Origin: Lachnospiraceae bacterium A2
GTDB lineage: Bacteria; Bacillota; Clostridia; Lachnospirales; Lachnospiraceae
Length of the DNA: 64,000 nt
Assembly: GCA_000403315.2 (NCBI GenBank)
Contig: KE159636.1
Coordinates: 249,062 to 313,061 of the forward strand
Direction: 5' to 3'
Position 1 is the stretch's first letter. Every line of letters begins with the position of its first letter. The notes beneath the pieces were generated by a model that saw only the letters and a list, made by a program, of their open reading frames with translations, did no database searches and was not told the DNA's origin. The translations under genes and the position numbers were made by a program. Positions 35,839 to 44,965 of this stretch are shown here, piece by piece.

Positions 35839-38367
35839 ATGCGTAAAGGCATAATCAAGATTTGTGTGTTATTAGCAGTGTTTTGCACAACAATTGCAGT
35901 GGTGGAAGGGTTTAGCCAGCAGAGCGGCACGGACATAACTTCGGAAATGGCTCCTGCCACCCTGCCCGTGGTATATTTGCAGCAAGGGAAAACAAGGATT
36001 AACGGGCTGTATGGCTATTCCTCAGAGATGGACGGGACAGGGATGCGGGATACCATTACGCCCCTTGGGGAAAACCTTTCCCTTCCGGTGGTGATAAAAT
36101 CTTACCAGAACCAGATTGAGGAAGTAAAGTATGAAGTCCGTACCATGGATATGGGGCGCCTAATTGAAAATGGAACCGCAGATAGCCTTGCCCCTAAAAA
36201 TGGGGAGGTGAAGTTCACGCTGCATTTCCAAAATATCCTGGAGGAAGAAACGGAATATATGCTGGTGCTTTCTGTAAAATATTCTGGGAAACAGGCTTAT
36301 TATTATACGCGGATTGCCCAGGAAAGTGATTATTTCATGGAAGAATCCCTGGAATTTGTCAAGAATTTCCATGAGCAGACTTTTGATAAGGAACATTCTG
36401 ACAGCTTAGCCACTTATCTGGAACCGGACAATCTGGAGGACAATACCACGCTGCAGAGGGTATCCATACACTCCAGCCTGCGGCAAGTGAGCTGGGCAGA
36501 TTTCCAGGGGGAACGGCTGGAACCGCCCGTGCCTTCCATTAAGGAAATGGGCAGCTCCTATAACACCATTGTCCTGCGGTATGTAGTGACCTCCGAGGGG
36601 GAAAACAGGGAGGTAGAATACTACAATGTGGAAGAATATTACCGCGTCCGCTTCGACCAGGCGGTAGGGCGGATGTACCTCCTGAATTATGAACGTACCA
36701 TGAACCAGATTTTCCGCGGGGAAAATGGAGCGGTAGACCAGAACCGGATGATGCTTGGCATACGTTCCGGGGATGTGGAATATATTGCAAGTGAACAGGG
36801 GAATATCATCGCATTTGTCCAGGAAGGTGAGCTTTGGAGCTATAACAGCGACAGCAACGCCCTTTCCCAAATCTATAGCTTCCGCAGCCCGGAGGGGATT
36901 TCCGACAGGGAAAATAATCCCCAGCATGAAATTAAGATTATGAAAATTGATGAAACGGGGAGCATGGATTTTGTGGTGTACGGTTATATGAACCGCGGCA
37001 ACCATGAAGGGCAGACGGGGATAAATGTGTTCCATTATGACAGCGTAGGGAATACCATTGAGGAGGAATTGTTTATCCCTTCTGACAAATCTTATGAAAT
37101 GCTGAAAGCAGAATGGGGCAGGCTCTTTTATGTAAGCGAAGGGAACATTTTCTACCTTCTGGTAGAGGATACCCTGTACCGGATTGACCTGTATGCCCGG
37201 GAAACCCAAAAGCTGATTGAGGGGCTGAAGCCGGGAAATTATGCGGTATCCGACGACGGCAGGAAAATTGCGTGGCAGGAAGGGACAGACACAGACCGGA
37301 CGGAAATCTTGAAAATTATGGATTTGGAAGGAGAGGAATCCCGTACTATTGACAACGGGCAAGGGGCATACCTAAAGCCGGTAGGCTTTGTGGAAAGCGA
37401 TTTTGTCTATGGTGCAGCCCGCCCGGAAGACGTGGTGACGGATGCCGCTGGGAATATCCAGTTCCCCATGTACCGCGTCACCATTGTGGATAAGGATTCC
37501 AAGGTGGTAAAAGAATACCAGAAGGATGGCTACTATGTGTCAAAGGCTTATGTAGAGCACGATACCATTTTCTTAGACCGGGAAATCAGGACAGAGGCTG
37601 GTTATGTGGACGCAGAGCAGGACACCATCAAGAACCAGCAGCTTGAGTCCACCCGCAGGATTACCGTGGAAACCACCCAGTCAGAGCCGAAGCAGAGCCA
37701 GGTCCAGATAGTGCTGGGGGACGATGCAGGGAGTACGGTGAAAAAACTCCAGGTGGTGGTACCAAAGGAAATTGCCTTGGAGGAAAAGCGCATTGTAAAG
37801 CTGGATACCAAGAAAAACCAGGGGAATTACTATGTTTACAGCGGAGGGAAAATTGTATTGTCCACAGGCTCCCTCACGGAAGCCATTGTTTCTGCAGACC
37901 TGAATATGGGCGTTGTGATTGGGGAGGAGCAGAAGTATATCTGGCGGAGGGGCCGGAAAAACATCCAGCCTGTGATTGGGGCAGGGACGGTAGACCTTGA
38001 CGGGGTAAGCGGCCATGCAACTGCCCGCTGCCTGACATACCTGCTGCGGAATGAGGAAATCAATATTGACGTGGATGACCTGATTACCCAGGGGGAAACG
38101 CCCAAGCAGATTCTGACAGAAGCTTTAAATGGCAGGAAAGTCATTGACTTGACGGGGTGCGGCGTGGAGCAGGTGCTGTACTATGTAAATCTGGGCACGC
38201 CGGTTTTTGCCATGGTAAACCAGGAAGCCGTGCTGATTGTGGGTTATGACGAGCACAATACGCTGCTGTACCAGCCGGATTTGAACGTAGTGCGGAAAAT
38301 GGGGCGGCAGGACAGCAATGCCATGTTTGAAGCGGCTGGAAATTCATTTTTAGGATATCTTGAGTAA
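35839..38367 (+). CDS. Large exported protein, beta-propeller-like with C39-like C-terminal domain
   Basis: An 842-residue protein. A basic start and hydrophobic segment (about 4-22) form a signal peptide or anchor. The central region (about 310-560) has repeated motifs such as GNIIAFVQEGELWSYNSDS and DGRKIAWQEGTDTDRTEIL, typical of beta-propeller blades. The last about 120 residues read GHATARCLTYLLRNE, TGCGVEQVLYYVNLGTPVFA, QEAVLIVGYDEHNTLLYQPD, with the layout of C39-like papain-fold domains. The usual catalytic His before the VVxGYD strand appears replaced (NQEAVLIVGYD), so this domain may bind rather than cut. ATG 35839 follows AAGGAAGG. Function unknown; it probably acts outside the membrane. 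Confidence 0.6.
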   Translation: MRKGIIKICVLLAVFCTTIAVVEGFSQQSGTDITSEMAPATLPVVYLQQGKTRINGLYGYSSEMDGTGMRDTITPLGENLSLPVVIKSYQNQIEEVKYEVRTMDMGRLIENGTADSLAPKNGEVKFTLHFQNILEEETEYMLVLSVKYSGKQAYYYTRIAQESDYFMEESLEFVKNFHEQTFDKEHSDSLATYLEPDNLEDNTTLQRVSIHSSLRQVSWADFQGERLEPPVPSIKEMGSSYNTIVLRYVVTSEGENREVEYYNVEEYYRVRFDQAVGRMYLLNYERTMNQIFRGENGAVDQNRMMLGIRSGDVEYIASEQGNIIAFVQEGELWSYNSDSNALSQIYSFRSPEGISDRENNPQHEIKIMKIDETGSMDFVVYGYMNRGNHEGQTGINVFHYDSVGNTIEEELFIPSDKSYEMLKAEWGRLFYVSEGNIFYLLVEDTLYRIDLYARETQKLIEGLKPGNYAVSDDGRKIAWQEGTDTDRTEILKIMDLEGEESRTIDNGQGAYLKPVGFVESDFVYGAARPEDVVTDAAGNIQFPMYRVTIVDKDSKVVKEYQKDGYYVSKAYVEHDTIFLDREIRTEAGYVDAEQDTIKNQQLESTRRITVETTQSEPKQSQVQIVLGDDAGSTVKKLQVVVPKEIALEEKRIVKLDTKKNQGNYYVYSGGKIVLSTGSLTEAIVSADLNMGVVIGEEQKYIWRRGRKNIQPVIGAGTVDLDGVSGHATARCLTYLLRNEEINIDVDDLITQGETPKQILTEALNGRKVIDLTGCGVEQVLYYVNLGTPVFAMVNQEAVLIVGYDEHNTLLYQPDLNVVRKMGRQDSNAMFEAAGNSFLGYLE

Positions 38368-38388
38368 ATGGAAAGTTTATGATATAAT
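38360..38388 (+). promoter_or_regulatory. Promoter overlapping the end of the previous gene
   Basis: TTGAGT (38360-38365), 17 bases, TATAAT (38383-38388). About 190 bases of leader follow to the start at 38580, with small hairpins (CTGCC/GGCAG near 38428-38448; GCCTGA/TCAGGC near 38503-38521). No known riboswitch was recognised. Confidence 0.6.
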
Positions 38389-38579
38389 CTCCGGTAGGGT
38401 TCTGGGAATTATTTACTATACTATAGGCTGCCAGGGGGAGGCGGCAGAATATGTATTGCCCGGAGGAAAGCCCGGAATGAAAAAAAGGTGTCCGTAAATA
38501 TTAGCCTGAGTTTTTTCAGGCATATCATTAGATCAAACAAAAAGAGGGGAAATCGCAGCAGAGAACAGGAGGAGTGAAT

Positions 38580-38933
38580 ATGCACAGCGATGACATTAAG
38601 GCACAATTAATCAGGCAGTTCCCAGCAGAGGTATTGGAACAGAAGGGCTCTATGAACCAGATGTATTATTCCTGCCCCACATGCGGCAGGATGGTTTCCT
38701 TGGGGATGGACAAATGCGCAGGATGCAGCCAGATTTTAAGCTGGAAAAACATCAACCAGAAATCATCTCCTAATGGAAAACGGAAAGCGGTACTGGAATT
38801 TGAGGTAATGGAGGAATTTAACGTGGGGGATTGCCGCAGATGCCCCATTTCCTACATAAACCCGCATGGTTCTGAAAGCACGTATGAATGCCCCCTGAAA
38901 ATGCGGGGGTCCTGCAAAATACAAATTATTTAG
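38580..38933 (+). CDS. Small Cys-rich (zinc-ribbon-like) protein
   Basis: A 117-residue protein with two cysteine knuckles close together (SCPTCGRM and KCAGCSQI, a zinc ribbon) and a C-terminal cluster (DCRRCPIS, then ECPLKMRGSCK) that could bind a second metal. ATG 38580 has AGGAGG seven bases upstream. A MATE exporter gene follows after 20 bases, so the two are probably one transcript. No family recognised; a metal-binding regulatory or redox role is possible. Confidence 0.65.
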   Translation: MHSDDIKAQLIRQFPAEVLEQKGSMNQMYYSCPTCGRMVSLGMDKCAGCSQILSWKNINQKSSPNGKRKAVLEFEVMEEFNVGDCRRCPISYINPHGSESTYECPLKMRGSCKIQII

Positions 38934-38953
38934 GCAGGAGGCGCATCATCCAT

Positions 38954-40315
38954 ATGCAGAATGAGAAACCAGCAACTTTGCTGACCGAAGGCAGCATTTG
39001 GAGAAAAATTATTGCATTTGCCGTACCAATCTTTTTTGGGAACTTGTTCCAGCAGCTTTATAATACGGCGGATTCCTTAATTGTAGGGAATTTTGTGGGC
39101 AGCGACGCCCTTGCGGCAGTCAGTTCTTCTGGTAACCTGATTTTTTTGATGGTAGGGTTTTTCAGCGGGATTTCCATGGGGGCAGGTGTTGTAATTGCCC
39201 GGTATTATGGGGCGAGGAGCGGGAAAGAAGTTTCCCTGGCAGTGCATACCCTGACGGCCTTCGGGCTGGCGGCAGGGGTTGCCCTGACAATTGCGGGGGT
39301 TTTGGTTACCCCACAGATTTTAAGATGGATGGGAACGCCGGAATCGGTGTTCCCCAATTCTGTTTTATATTTCAGGATTTATTTTGCAGGTTCCCTTGGG
39401 TTTGTCATGTACAATATTTTTGTGGGAATTCTCCAGTCCATTGGGGACAGCAGGCGGCCGTTAATGTACCTTATCATTTCTTCCGTTACCAATGTGGCCT
39501 TGGACCTGCTGTTTATTGCAGTAATGGGCATGGGGGTAGGGGCAGCGGCATTTGCAACGGTGCTTTCCCAGTTTGCCAGCGCAGTCCTATGCCTTTCCCG
39601 CCTGATGCGGGCTAAGGAGGAATACCGGATTGTGCTAAAAGAAATCCGGTTTGACAGGAACATGATGCGGCAGATTATTTCCAATGGTTTTCCAGCTGGT
39701 GTGCAGAACTCGATTATTGCACTGGCAAATGTGGTTGTACAGTCCAATATCAATGTGTTTGGCATGACGGCAGTGGCTGGGTGCGGCGCTTATTCCAAAA
39801 TCGAAGGGTTTGGGTTTTTGCCCATCACCTGTTTTGCCCTTTCCCTGACTACCTTTATCAGCCAGAATCTAGGGGCAAAAGAATATGGCAGGGCTAAGAA
39901 GGGCGCAAAATTTGGCATTTTCTGTTCCATCATCACTGCAGAGCTGGTGGGGATTTTTATTTACATTTTTATCCCCTATTTGGTGCAGGCTTTTGACAGC
40001 AACCCGGAGGTTATCCGCTATGGGACGACGCAGGCAAGGACCGTTACGCTGTTTTATTTCCTGCTGGCCTTTTCCCATTGCCTTGCAGGAATTTTCCGCG
40101 GGGCCGGGAAATCCATGGTCCCAATGCTGGTGATGCTGGCCTGCTGGTGCGTAATCCGGATTTCATATATTACTATTGCGGTGCGGATTGTGCCGGTAAT
40201 CCGGACGGTGTTTTGGGCGTACCCCCTGACCTGGAGCTTAAGCTCTGTGATTTTTCTGGTGTATTTCCTGAAAGCAGACTGGATCCATGGCTTTGAAGGG
40301 CAGGCTGGGGCATAA
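38954..40315 (+). CDS. MATE family efflux protein
   Basis: A 453-residue membrane protein with about 12 helices in two similar halves. The N-terminal LTEGSIWRKIIAFAVPIFFGNLFQQLYN, DSLIVGNFVGSDALAAV and GNLIFLMVGFFSGISMGAGV are typical of MATE exporters, which use sodium or proton gradients. The second half begins near IISNGFPAGVQNSIIALANV. Start 38954 is set by the family start and AGGAGG at 38936-38941; the longer frame overlaps the Cys-rich gene. Substrate unknown. Confidence 0.85.
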   Translation: MQNEKPATLLTEGSIWRKIIAFAVPIFFGNLFQQLYNTADSLIVGNFVGSDALAAVSSSGNLIFLMVGFFSGISMGAGVVIARYYGARSGKEVSLAVHTLTAFGLAAGVALTIAGVLVTPQILRWMGTPESVFPNSVLYFRIYFAGSLGFVMYNIFVGILQSIGDSRRPLMYLIISSVTNVALDLLFIAVMGMGVGAAAFATVLSQFASAVLCLSRLMRAKEEYRIVLKEIRFDRNMMRQIISNGFPAGVQNSIIALANVVVQSNINVFGMTAVAGCGAYSKIEGFGFLPITCFALSLTTFISQNLGAKEYGRAKKGAKFGIFCSIITAELVGIFIYIFIPYLVQAFDSNPEVIRYGTTQARTVTLFYFLLAFSHCLAGIFRGAGKSMVPMLVMLACWCVIRISYITIAVRIVPVIRTVFWAYPLTWSLSSVIFLVYFLKADWIHGFEGQAGA

Positions 40316-40446
40316 GCCCCTTATGAGATTCCCTTGCATAAAATTTCCATTCCTGCACATACTTTTTCTGTAAAGAATGGCCTTGAAATTAAAGTTCTTA
40401 TGGCCGTTCACCCATTACCCAGAAAAAGAAAGGCAGGAAACCAACT

Positions 40447-41067
40447 ATGGCAACAGATTTTAAGCAGAGCGAAACCATGAAAAACTTAATGCGTGCATTT
40501 GCAGGGGAAAGCCAGGCAAGGAACCGCTATACTTTTGCAGCAGCCCAGGCCCATCAGCAGGGGCTGTTTGTGCTGGAGCAGGTATTCAAGTTTACCGCGG
40601 ACCAGGAACAGGAACATGCAGAGATTTTCTATAACCAGTTGAAGGAATTGGCAGGGGAAACCATTTCCATTGACGGGACTTACCCGGTAGACTTAAGCCC
40701 CAATATGTCCGAACTCCTGAAAATGGCCCAGCACAATGAGTATGAGGAGCATGACGACGTATATAAAAATTTTGGGGATAAAGCCCAGGAGGAAGGCTTT
40801 GGGAAAGCTGCCATGAAATTCCATAAAATTGCAGAAATTGAAAAAATGCATGGGGACCGGTTTGGGGCGTTTGCAAAGCTTTTGGAAGAAAACCAGCTAT
40901 TTGTTTCCAAAGTAGAAACAAAATGGATATGCTTAAACTGCGGCTATATCTATGAAGGCAAGGAAGTCCCTATGAGCTGCCCGGTCTGCGACCATGAGCA
41001 GGGCTGGTATGTGCGCCTGGAGCTGGCGCCTTACTGCGGCTCCTGTGATTGGGAAAAAGCGGTATAA
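40447..41067 (+). CDS. rbr: Rubrerythrin
   Basis: A 206-residue protein: N-terminal ferritin-like diiron domain (RAFAGESQARNRYTFAA, EQEHAEIFYNQL, HKIAEIEKMHGDRF with the Glu/His ligands) and a C-terminal rubredoxin-like domain (ICLNCGY, SCPVCDHEQGW). It reduces hydrogen peroxide in the cytoplasm of anaerobes. An extra C-terminal stretch, LAPYCGSCDWEKAV, adds a CxxC pair not usual in rubrerythrins. ATG 40447 follows AAAGGCAGGAAA. Probably a single-gene unit. Confidence 0.92.
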   Translation: MATDFKQSETMKNLMRAFAGESQARNRYTFAAAQAHQQGLFVLEQVFKFTADQEQEHAEIFYNQLKELAGETISIDGTYPVDLSPNMSELLKMAQHNEYEEHDDVYKNFGDKAQEEGFGKAAMKFHKIAEIEKMHGDRFGAFAKLLEENQLFVSKVETKWICLNCGYIYEGKEVPMSCPVCDHEQGWYVRLELAPYCGSCDWEKAV

Positions 41068-41103
41068 CAAGCTTCTATACGATATCTTGTATATGTTTTG
41101 CTT

Positions 41104-41148
41104 AGAGCGTGTCTGAAAATTGCAGGAATGAATTTTCAGACACGCTCT
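41104..41148. repeat. Perfect 18-base hairpin repeat
   Basis: AGAGCGTGTCTGAAAATT (41104-41121) and its exact reverse complement (41131-41148) flank the nine-base loop GCAGGAATG. The arm is the same as the terminal repeat of the element at 54781 apart from one base, and a partial relative is at 33597. No T-run follows, so it is not an ordinary terminator. The rest of the 289-base gap up to 41356 shows no gene. Confidence 0.75.
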
Positions 41149-41356
41149 GGTGCGGCAGCCCCAGAATTATGCTGCCTGCGCCGGGACACAGGAAGGCAGG
41201 CTTATGTTCACCGGAATTGCAGGATAGCGTGTTTTTTCCACAAATCTTTTATAGAATTTATAAGTTTTTTCATGATTTCTTCACTATCATGTGATAAAAT
41301 ACCGTTGTTATAAGAAAAATACATGGGAAAAATAGTTTTTTGGAGGTAATATTGTA

Positions 41357-42778
41357 ATGAAAAGAAGAAAATATTTAGCGGCAGCCTTGCTGCTTTCCGG
41401 GGTAATGGCATTTTCAGGCTGCGGGAATGAAAAAAAGGAAAATGCCAAGGAGGCTAAGGATACCAATGAGGAAGCAGTCTTAGACGAAATCAATGAGGAG
41501 GGCGGATCTTCCCATGAAAATGCACTGGACTTTGAGGTTGGGGATTATGTGAAGCTTGGGGATTATAAGAAGCTGAAAGTACAGTACCCCATTCCGGAGG
41601 TTACCCAGGAGGACGTGGATTTTGCTATTCAGGAACTGCAGGAGGAGCATACGGAGTATAAGGAAATCACAGACCGTCCGGCACAGAATGGGGACACGGT
41701 GAATATTGATTATACGGGCGTCCTTGACGGGGAAGCTTTTGACGGTGGGAGCGACACAGATTATGAATTTGTATTAGGGGAAGGGGAATTTTTAGAAGAA
41801 TTTGAGGCAGGGTTAATTGGGAAAAATGCCAATGAGGCCATTACCTTCCCGGTGACTTTCCCGGAGGATTACGACGAGGAACTGGGTGGGAAAACCGTAG
41901 AATTTACAGCTACCATCAATAAAATCAGCGAAGCAAAGATACCAGAATTCACGGATGAATTTGTGGCGAAAGTATCGGATTACACCACAAAGGAAGAATA
42001 TGAGAAATACATAAAAGAAGACCTGCAGGCTTCTGCCGAAGCGGAATCGGCTTCTGCAGCAGGGGAAGAAGCGTTGGGCCTTGCAGTGGAAAATGCCACG
42101 GTAGAGGGCCACCCGCAGGAGCTGTATGATTTTTATTATGAAGAAACTATGGTAGGCTACCAGTCCTTTGCAGAAATGTTTGGGATGGAGTACGAGGAAT
42201 TTATGGAGCAGATGGGGGATGGCGCCCTGGAAGAAGCGGCATTGGCGCAAGTCAATGAGTTTTTGGTAGCCCAGGCAATTGCAGAACAGGAAGGGCTGGC
42301 CGTTACCGAAGAAAGCTATCAGGAAGGGGCAAAAGCCCTGATGGAAGAAAATGAATATGAATCCATGGAGGATTTTGAAGCTGATTTTGGGAAAATATCC
42401 ATTATTACCCAGCTTGTCCGTGGGAAAGTGGTGGATTTCTTGTATGAAAATGCAGAGTTAGAAAAAGTGACGCAGGAAGAATATTATGGCAGCGACGAGG
42501 AAGAAGACGAAGGGGAAGATGGCACGGAGGAAGATGGCGCTGAGGAAGACGGCGCTGAGGAAGGCGCTGACATCAAAGACGGCGCTGAAAATGAAACCGG
42601 CGGGGAAATCAGCGACAGAAGGCTGACGGACGAGCAGGCGGCGGAAGCCCTTGGGACGGACGAAACGGACAGCCATCTGCTGGACATCGAACAGCATAAT
42701 AATGAGGAAGAAATCCATGGGGAAGAAACACATGGGGAACTAACCCACGAAGAAGAAAACCATGGGACTGCACAGTAG
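41357..42778 (+). CDS. Exported lipoprotein resembling trigger factor (FKBP-type PPIase)
   Basis: A 473-residue protein. A signal peptide ends in the lipobox FSGC (Cys22). The FKBP-type domain follows (about 95-195: GDTVNIDYTGVLDGEAFDGG, GEGEFLEEFEAGLIG, TFPEDYDEELGGKTVEFTATI), then a trigger-factor-like helical C-terminal domain (EFTDEFVAKVSDYTTKEEY, ENATVEGHPQELYDFY). The ribosome-binding N-terminal domain of normal trigger factor is absent and replaced by the lipid anchor. The last about 90 residues are very acidic with His (EEDEGEDG, HGEETHGELTHEEENHG) and could bind metal. It probably folds proteins at the outer face of the membrane. ATG 41357 follows GGAGG. Confidence 0.85.
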   Translation: MKRRKYLAAALLLSGVMAFSGCGNEKKENAKEAKDTNEEAVLDEINEEGGSSHENALDFEVGDYVKLGDYKKLKVQYPIPEVTQEDVDFAIQELQEEHTEYKEITDRPAQNGDTVNIDYTGVLDGEAFDGGSDTDYEFVLGEGEFLEEFEAGLIGKNANEAITFPVTFPEDYDEELGGKTVEFTATINKISEAKIPEFTDEFVAKVSDYTTKEEYEKYIKEDLQASAEAESASAAGEEALGLAVENATVEGHPQELYDFYYEETMVGYQSFAEMFGMEYEEFMEQMGDGALEEAALAQVNEFLVAQAIAEQEGLAVTEESYQEGAKALMEENEYESMEDFEADFGKISIITQLVRGKVVDFLYENAELEKVTQEEYYGSDEEEDEGEDGTEEDGAEEDGAEEGADIKDGAENETGGEISDRRLTDEQAAEALGTDETDSHLLDIEQHNNEEEIHGEETHGELTHEEENHGTAQ

Positions 42779-42799
42779 CGGAATGGGGAAGAATACAGA

Positions 42800-43657
42800 A
42801 TGAAAAAGAATGTGAAGCTTGCAGCATTTGAGTATACAATGATTACCCTCGCAGTGCTGTTGCTGGTGGCAGGGGTATATTTTTTCAAATTCCCAAATAA
42901 TTTTTCATTTGGGGGCGTTACGGGCATAGCCATTGTGCTAAGCGCCGTGACGCCGTTTAGCGCAGGGACAGTTAACTTTGTCATCAATATGGCGCTTTTG
43001 GCAGTCGGGTTCTTTTTCTTTGGGCGTGAGTTCGGGATTAAGACGGTTTATGTCAGTGTGCTGGTTTCCGTGGCGCTGAGCGGGCTGGAGAAATATGTTC
43101 CCATGGCGCGGCCTTTGACGGGCGAGCCGGTACTGGAATTGGTTTTTGCAATTGTGCTTCCAGCCCTGAGCTCGGCAATTTTGTTTAATATTGGGACATG
43201 CGGCGGCGGTACGGATATTGTGGCAATGGTTTTGAAAAAATACAGCACAGTCAATATTGGCACCGCCCTGTTTTTGGTGGATTTGATGATTACGGTGGCG
43301 GCATGTTTTATTTTTGACGCCCAGACCGGGCTGTTTTCCTTCTGTGGGCTGATGGCAAAATCACTGGTGATAGACAGCGCCATTGAAAATATTAATTTGT
43401 GTAAATACTTTACCATTGTCTGTGACGACCCTGATCCAATCTGCGATTTCATCCATGAGCAGCTTACGAGGAGCGCAACTATTTTCCAGGCGGAGGGCAC
43501 TTATACCCACAACCGGAAATACGTAATCCTGACTGTGATGAAGCGGGGGCAGGCGGTGCAGCTCCGGAATTATATCAAGCTGAATGAGCCAGGGGCTTTT
43601 ATGATGATTACCAATAGCAGCGAGATTATTGGGAAAGGGTTCCGGGGGCTGAATTAG
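42800..43657 (+). CDS. YitT family membrane protein
   Basis: A 285-residue protein. Five to six membrane helices form the YitT domain (KFPNNFSFGGVTGIAIVLS, FNIGTCGGGTDIVAMVLKKYS, NIGTALFLVDLMITVAACF), followed by a soluble C-terminal DUF2179 domain (YFTIVCDDPDPICDFI, GTYTHNRKYVILTVMKR). Transport substrate is unknown. It starts 21 bases after the trigger-factor-like gene, so the two may share a transcript. Confidence 0.88.
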   Translation: MKKNVKLAAFEYTMITLAVLLLVAGVYFFKFPNNFSFGGVTGIAIVLSAVTPFSAGTVNFVINMALLAVGFFFFGREFGIKTVYVSVLVSVALSGLEKYVPMARPLTGEPVLELVFAIVLPALSSAILFNIGTCGGGTDIVAMVLKKYSTVNIGTALFLVDLMITVAACFIFDAQTGLFSFCGLMAKSLVIDSAIENINLCKYFTIVCDDPDPICDFIHEQLTRSATIFQAEGTYTHNRKYVILTVMKRGQAVQLRNYIKLNEPGAFMMITNSSEIIGKGFRGLN

Positions 43658-43693
43658 GCCTTGTGTTTGGGCAGGCAGAAAGGAAGGGGGTTG

Positions 43694-43891
43694 ATGGGGT
43701 TGGTAGATTATTTGGGGACAGCGCTGAGTGTTTCTGTTGTGATGGCGGTAATTCCATTTATTTTGGGTTACCGGGAGAAAGGGAACCTAAAGAAGCAGAA
43801 AAGATATTGGAAAATAAGCTGTATCTTTGGCGGGATTAGCGTTGTGCTAGGGATTGCGGCTTTGGTGGTGATGCTGCCAGAGATGTTGTAA
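43694..43891 (+). CDS. Small two-helix membrane protein
   Basis: A 65-residue protein with two hydrophobic segments (about 5-24 and 43-62) separated by a basic loop (YREKGNLKKQKRYWK). AAGGAAGGGGG lies before ATG 43694. It is close behind yitT-like gene and ahead of a terminator, so it is likely the last gene of that unit. No family recognised. Confidence 0.55.
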   Translation: MGLVDYLGTALSVSVVMAVIPFILGYREKGNLKKQKRYWKISCIFGGISVVLGIAALVVMLPEML

Positions 43892-43915
43892 GGAGGCGGT
43901 TTTGCTGTATCATGA

Positions 43916-43955
43916 AAAGGTGCAGAGCCTGAAATATGGCTTTACACCTTTTATT
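43916..43955 (+). terminator. Probable terminator
   Basis: AAGGTGCAGAGCC and GGCTTTACACCTT form a 13-base stem with two mismatches, followed by TTATTTT. Confidence 0.6.
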
Positions 43956-44048
43956 TTGGGGTTATGGTGTTTACTGGCTGTCCGCGGCAGGCGGTTTCTG
44001 ACAGAGCTTCCAGATGATTTCTATTTTTAATATCTCAGTTTGTTGGAA

Positions 44049-44696
44049 CTATAGCATATCCCAAAGCTCCTCTATCCCATCCGCAATCTGCAAAGCCCCA
44101 TGCTCCAGCAGAAACTCCCGGCTGCGGAACCCCCAGCTTACGCTGATGCAGGGAATCCCGGCATTTTTGGCAGTGTCAAGGTCCACATCGGAATCCCCTA
44201 CATAGATGCATTGTTCCGCTGGGGCGCCCAGTTCTGCCATAGCGGCAAATACCGTGTCAGGCGCCGGTTTGCGGGCAACCTGCGGGGATTCCCCAATGGC
44301 GGTGGTAATGTATGGGAAAAAGAAATCCCTGCAAAGCCCTTTTACTGCAAGGTCAAATTTATTGGAAACTACGGCAAGCTGGAAGCCTTGTTCTGAAGCT
44401 TTTTTTAAAAATTCCAGAACGCCGGGGAAGGGCTTTGTAAAATCTTTTTTGTGGAGTTCATAATGCTCCTGAAAATCTTTCAGGCAGTTTTCAAATTCCG
44501 GGAATGCCCGCCCGCCGGGGATTGCCCGTTCCATCAGGACTGAAACGCCGTTCCCTACCATCTGGCGCACTGCGTCTTCGGTGTGGGTGGGGAACCCGTA
44601 GCGTTCCATGGCGAAGTTCACGCTGTTTGTCAAATCAGTCAAAGTATCCAGTAAGGTTCCGTCTAAATCAAATATAATTGTCTTTTTCTGTTGCAT
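44049..44696 (-). CDS. HAD-family phosphatase (phosphoglycolate phosphatase-like)
   Basis: A 215-residue HAD hydrolase with motif I IFDLDGTLLDT, motif II LAVVSNK, the motif III lysine in VARKPAPDT and motif IV YVGDSDVDLDTA. An alpha-helical cap follows motif I. It resembles Gph/PpaX-type phosphatases; the exact substrate is not certain. On the opposite strand from its neighbours, with AAGGAGC upstream of the start. Probably a single-gene unit. Confidence 0.88.
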   Translation of the reverse strand: MQQKKTIIFDLDGTLLDTLTDLTNSVNFAMERYGFPTHTEDAVRQMVGNGVSVLMERAIPGGRAFPEFENCLKDFQEHYELHKKDFTKPFPGVLEFLKKASEQGFQLAVVSNKFDLAVKGLCRDFFFPYITTAIGESPQVARKPAPDTVFAAMAELGAPAEQCIYVGDSDVDLDTAKNAGIPCISVSWGFRSREFLLEHGALQIADGIEELWDML

Positions 44697-44768
44697 AATG
44701 ATTGCTCCTTCCTTCTGCTACTGATTGTATACCTGTGGGGAGAATTCTGCAAGAAAAATCTTTCTGCG

Positions 44769-44797
44769 TTTACATGGGGTATTTGGTATGGTAGAAT
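44769..44797 (+). promoter_or_regulatory. Promoter of the zinc-ribbon giant gene
   Basis: TTTACA (44769-44774), 17 bases, TAGAAT (44792-44797). Five bases further CTAGAGCGTGT (44802) begins a sequence like the end of the palindromic elements, so the about 165-base leader may hold an eroded copy; no right-hand end was found. Confidence 0.65.
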
Positions 44798-44965
44798 AGA
44801 CCTAGAGCGTGTTTTTGGCACCCTAATCTGTATAGAAACGTCCTGTGCCCGTAAAGGCAGGGGAATTTGATATGGGGAAAATCTGCTCTCCCCGCAAAAG
44901 GCGTTGGCATTTTCAAAAGTCAGGCCGGGCCTGCAAAAGAATAATGACTGAGAGAGGTGTTTCGA

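Noticed and set aside
36406..37362. 318-residue open frame on the minus strand
   Set aside because: It lies fully inside the exported propeller gene, has no ribosome site or known motif, and arises from codon bias of the real gene.
38389..38579. Riboswitch in the 190-base leader of the Cys-rich gene
   Set aside because: Only short unconnected hairpins were found; no known aptamer pattern was recognised.
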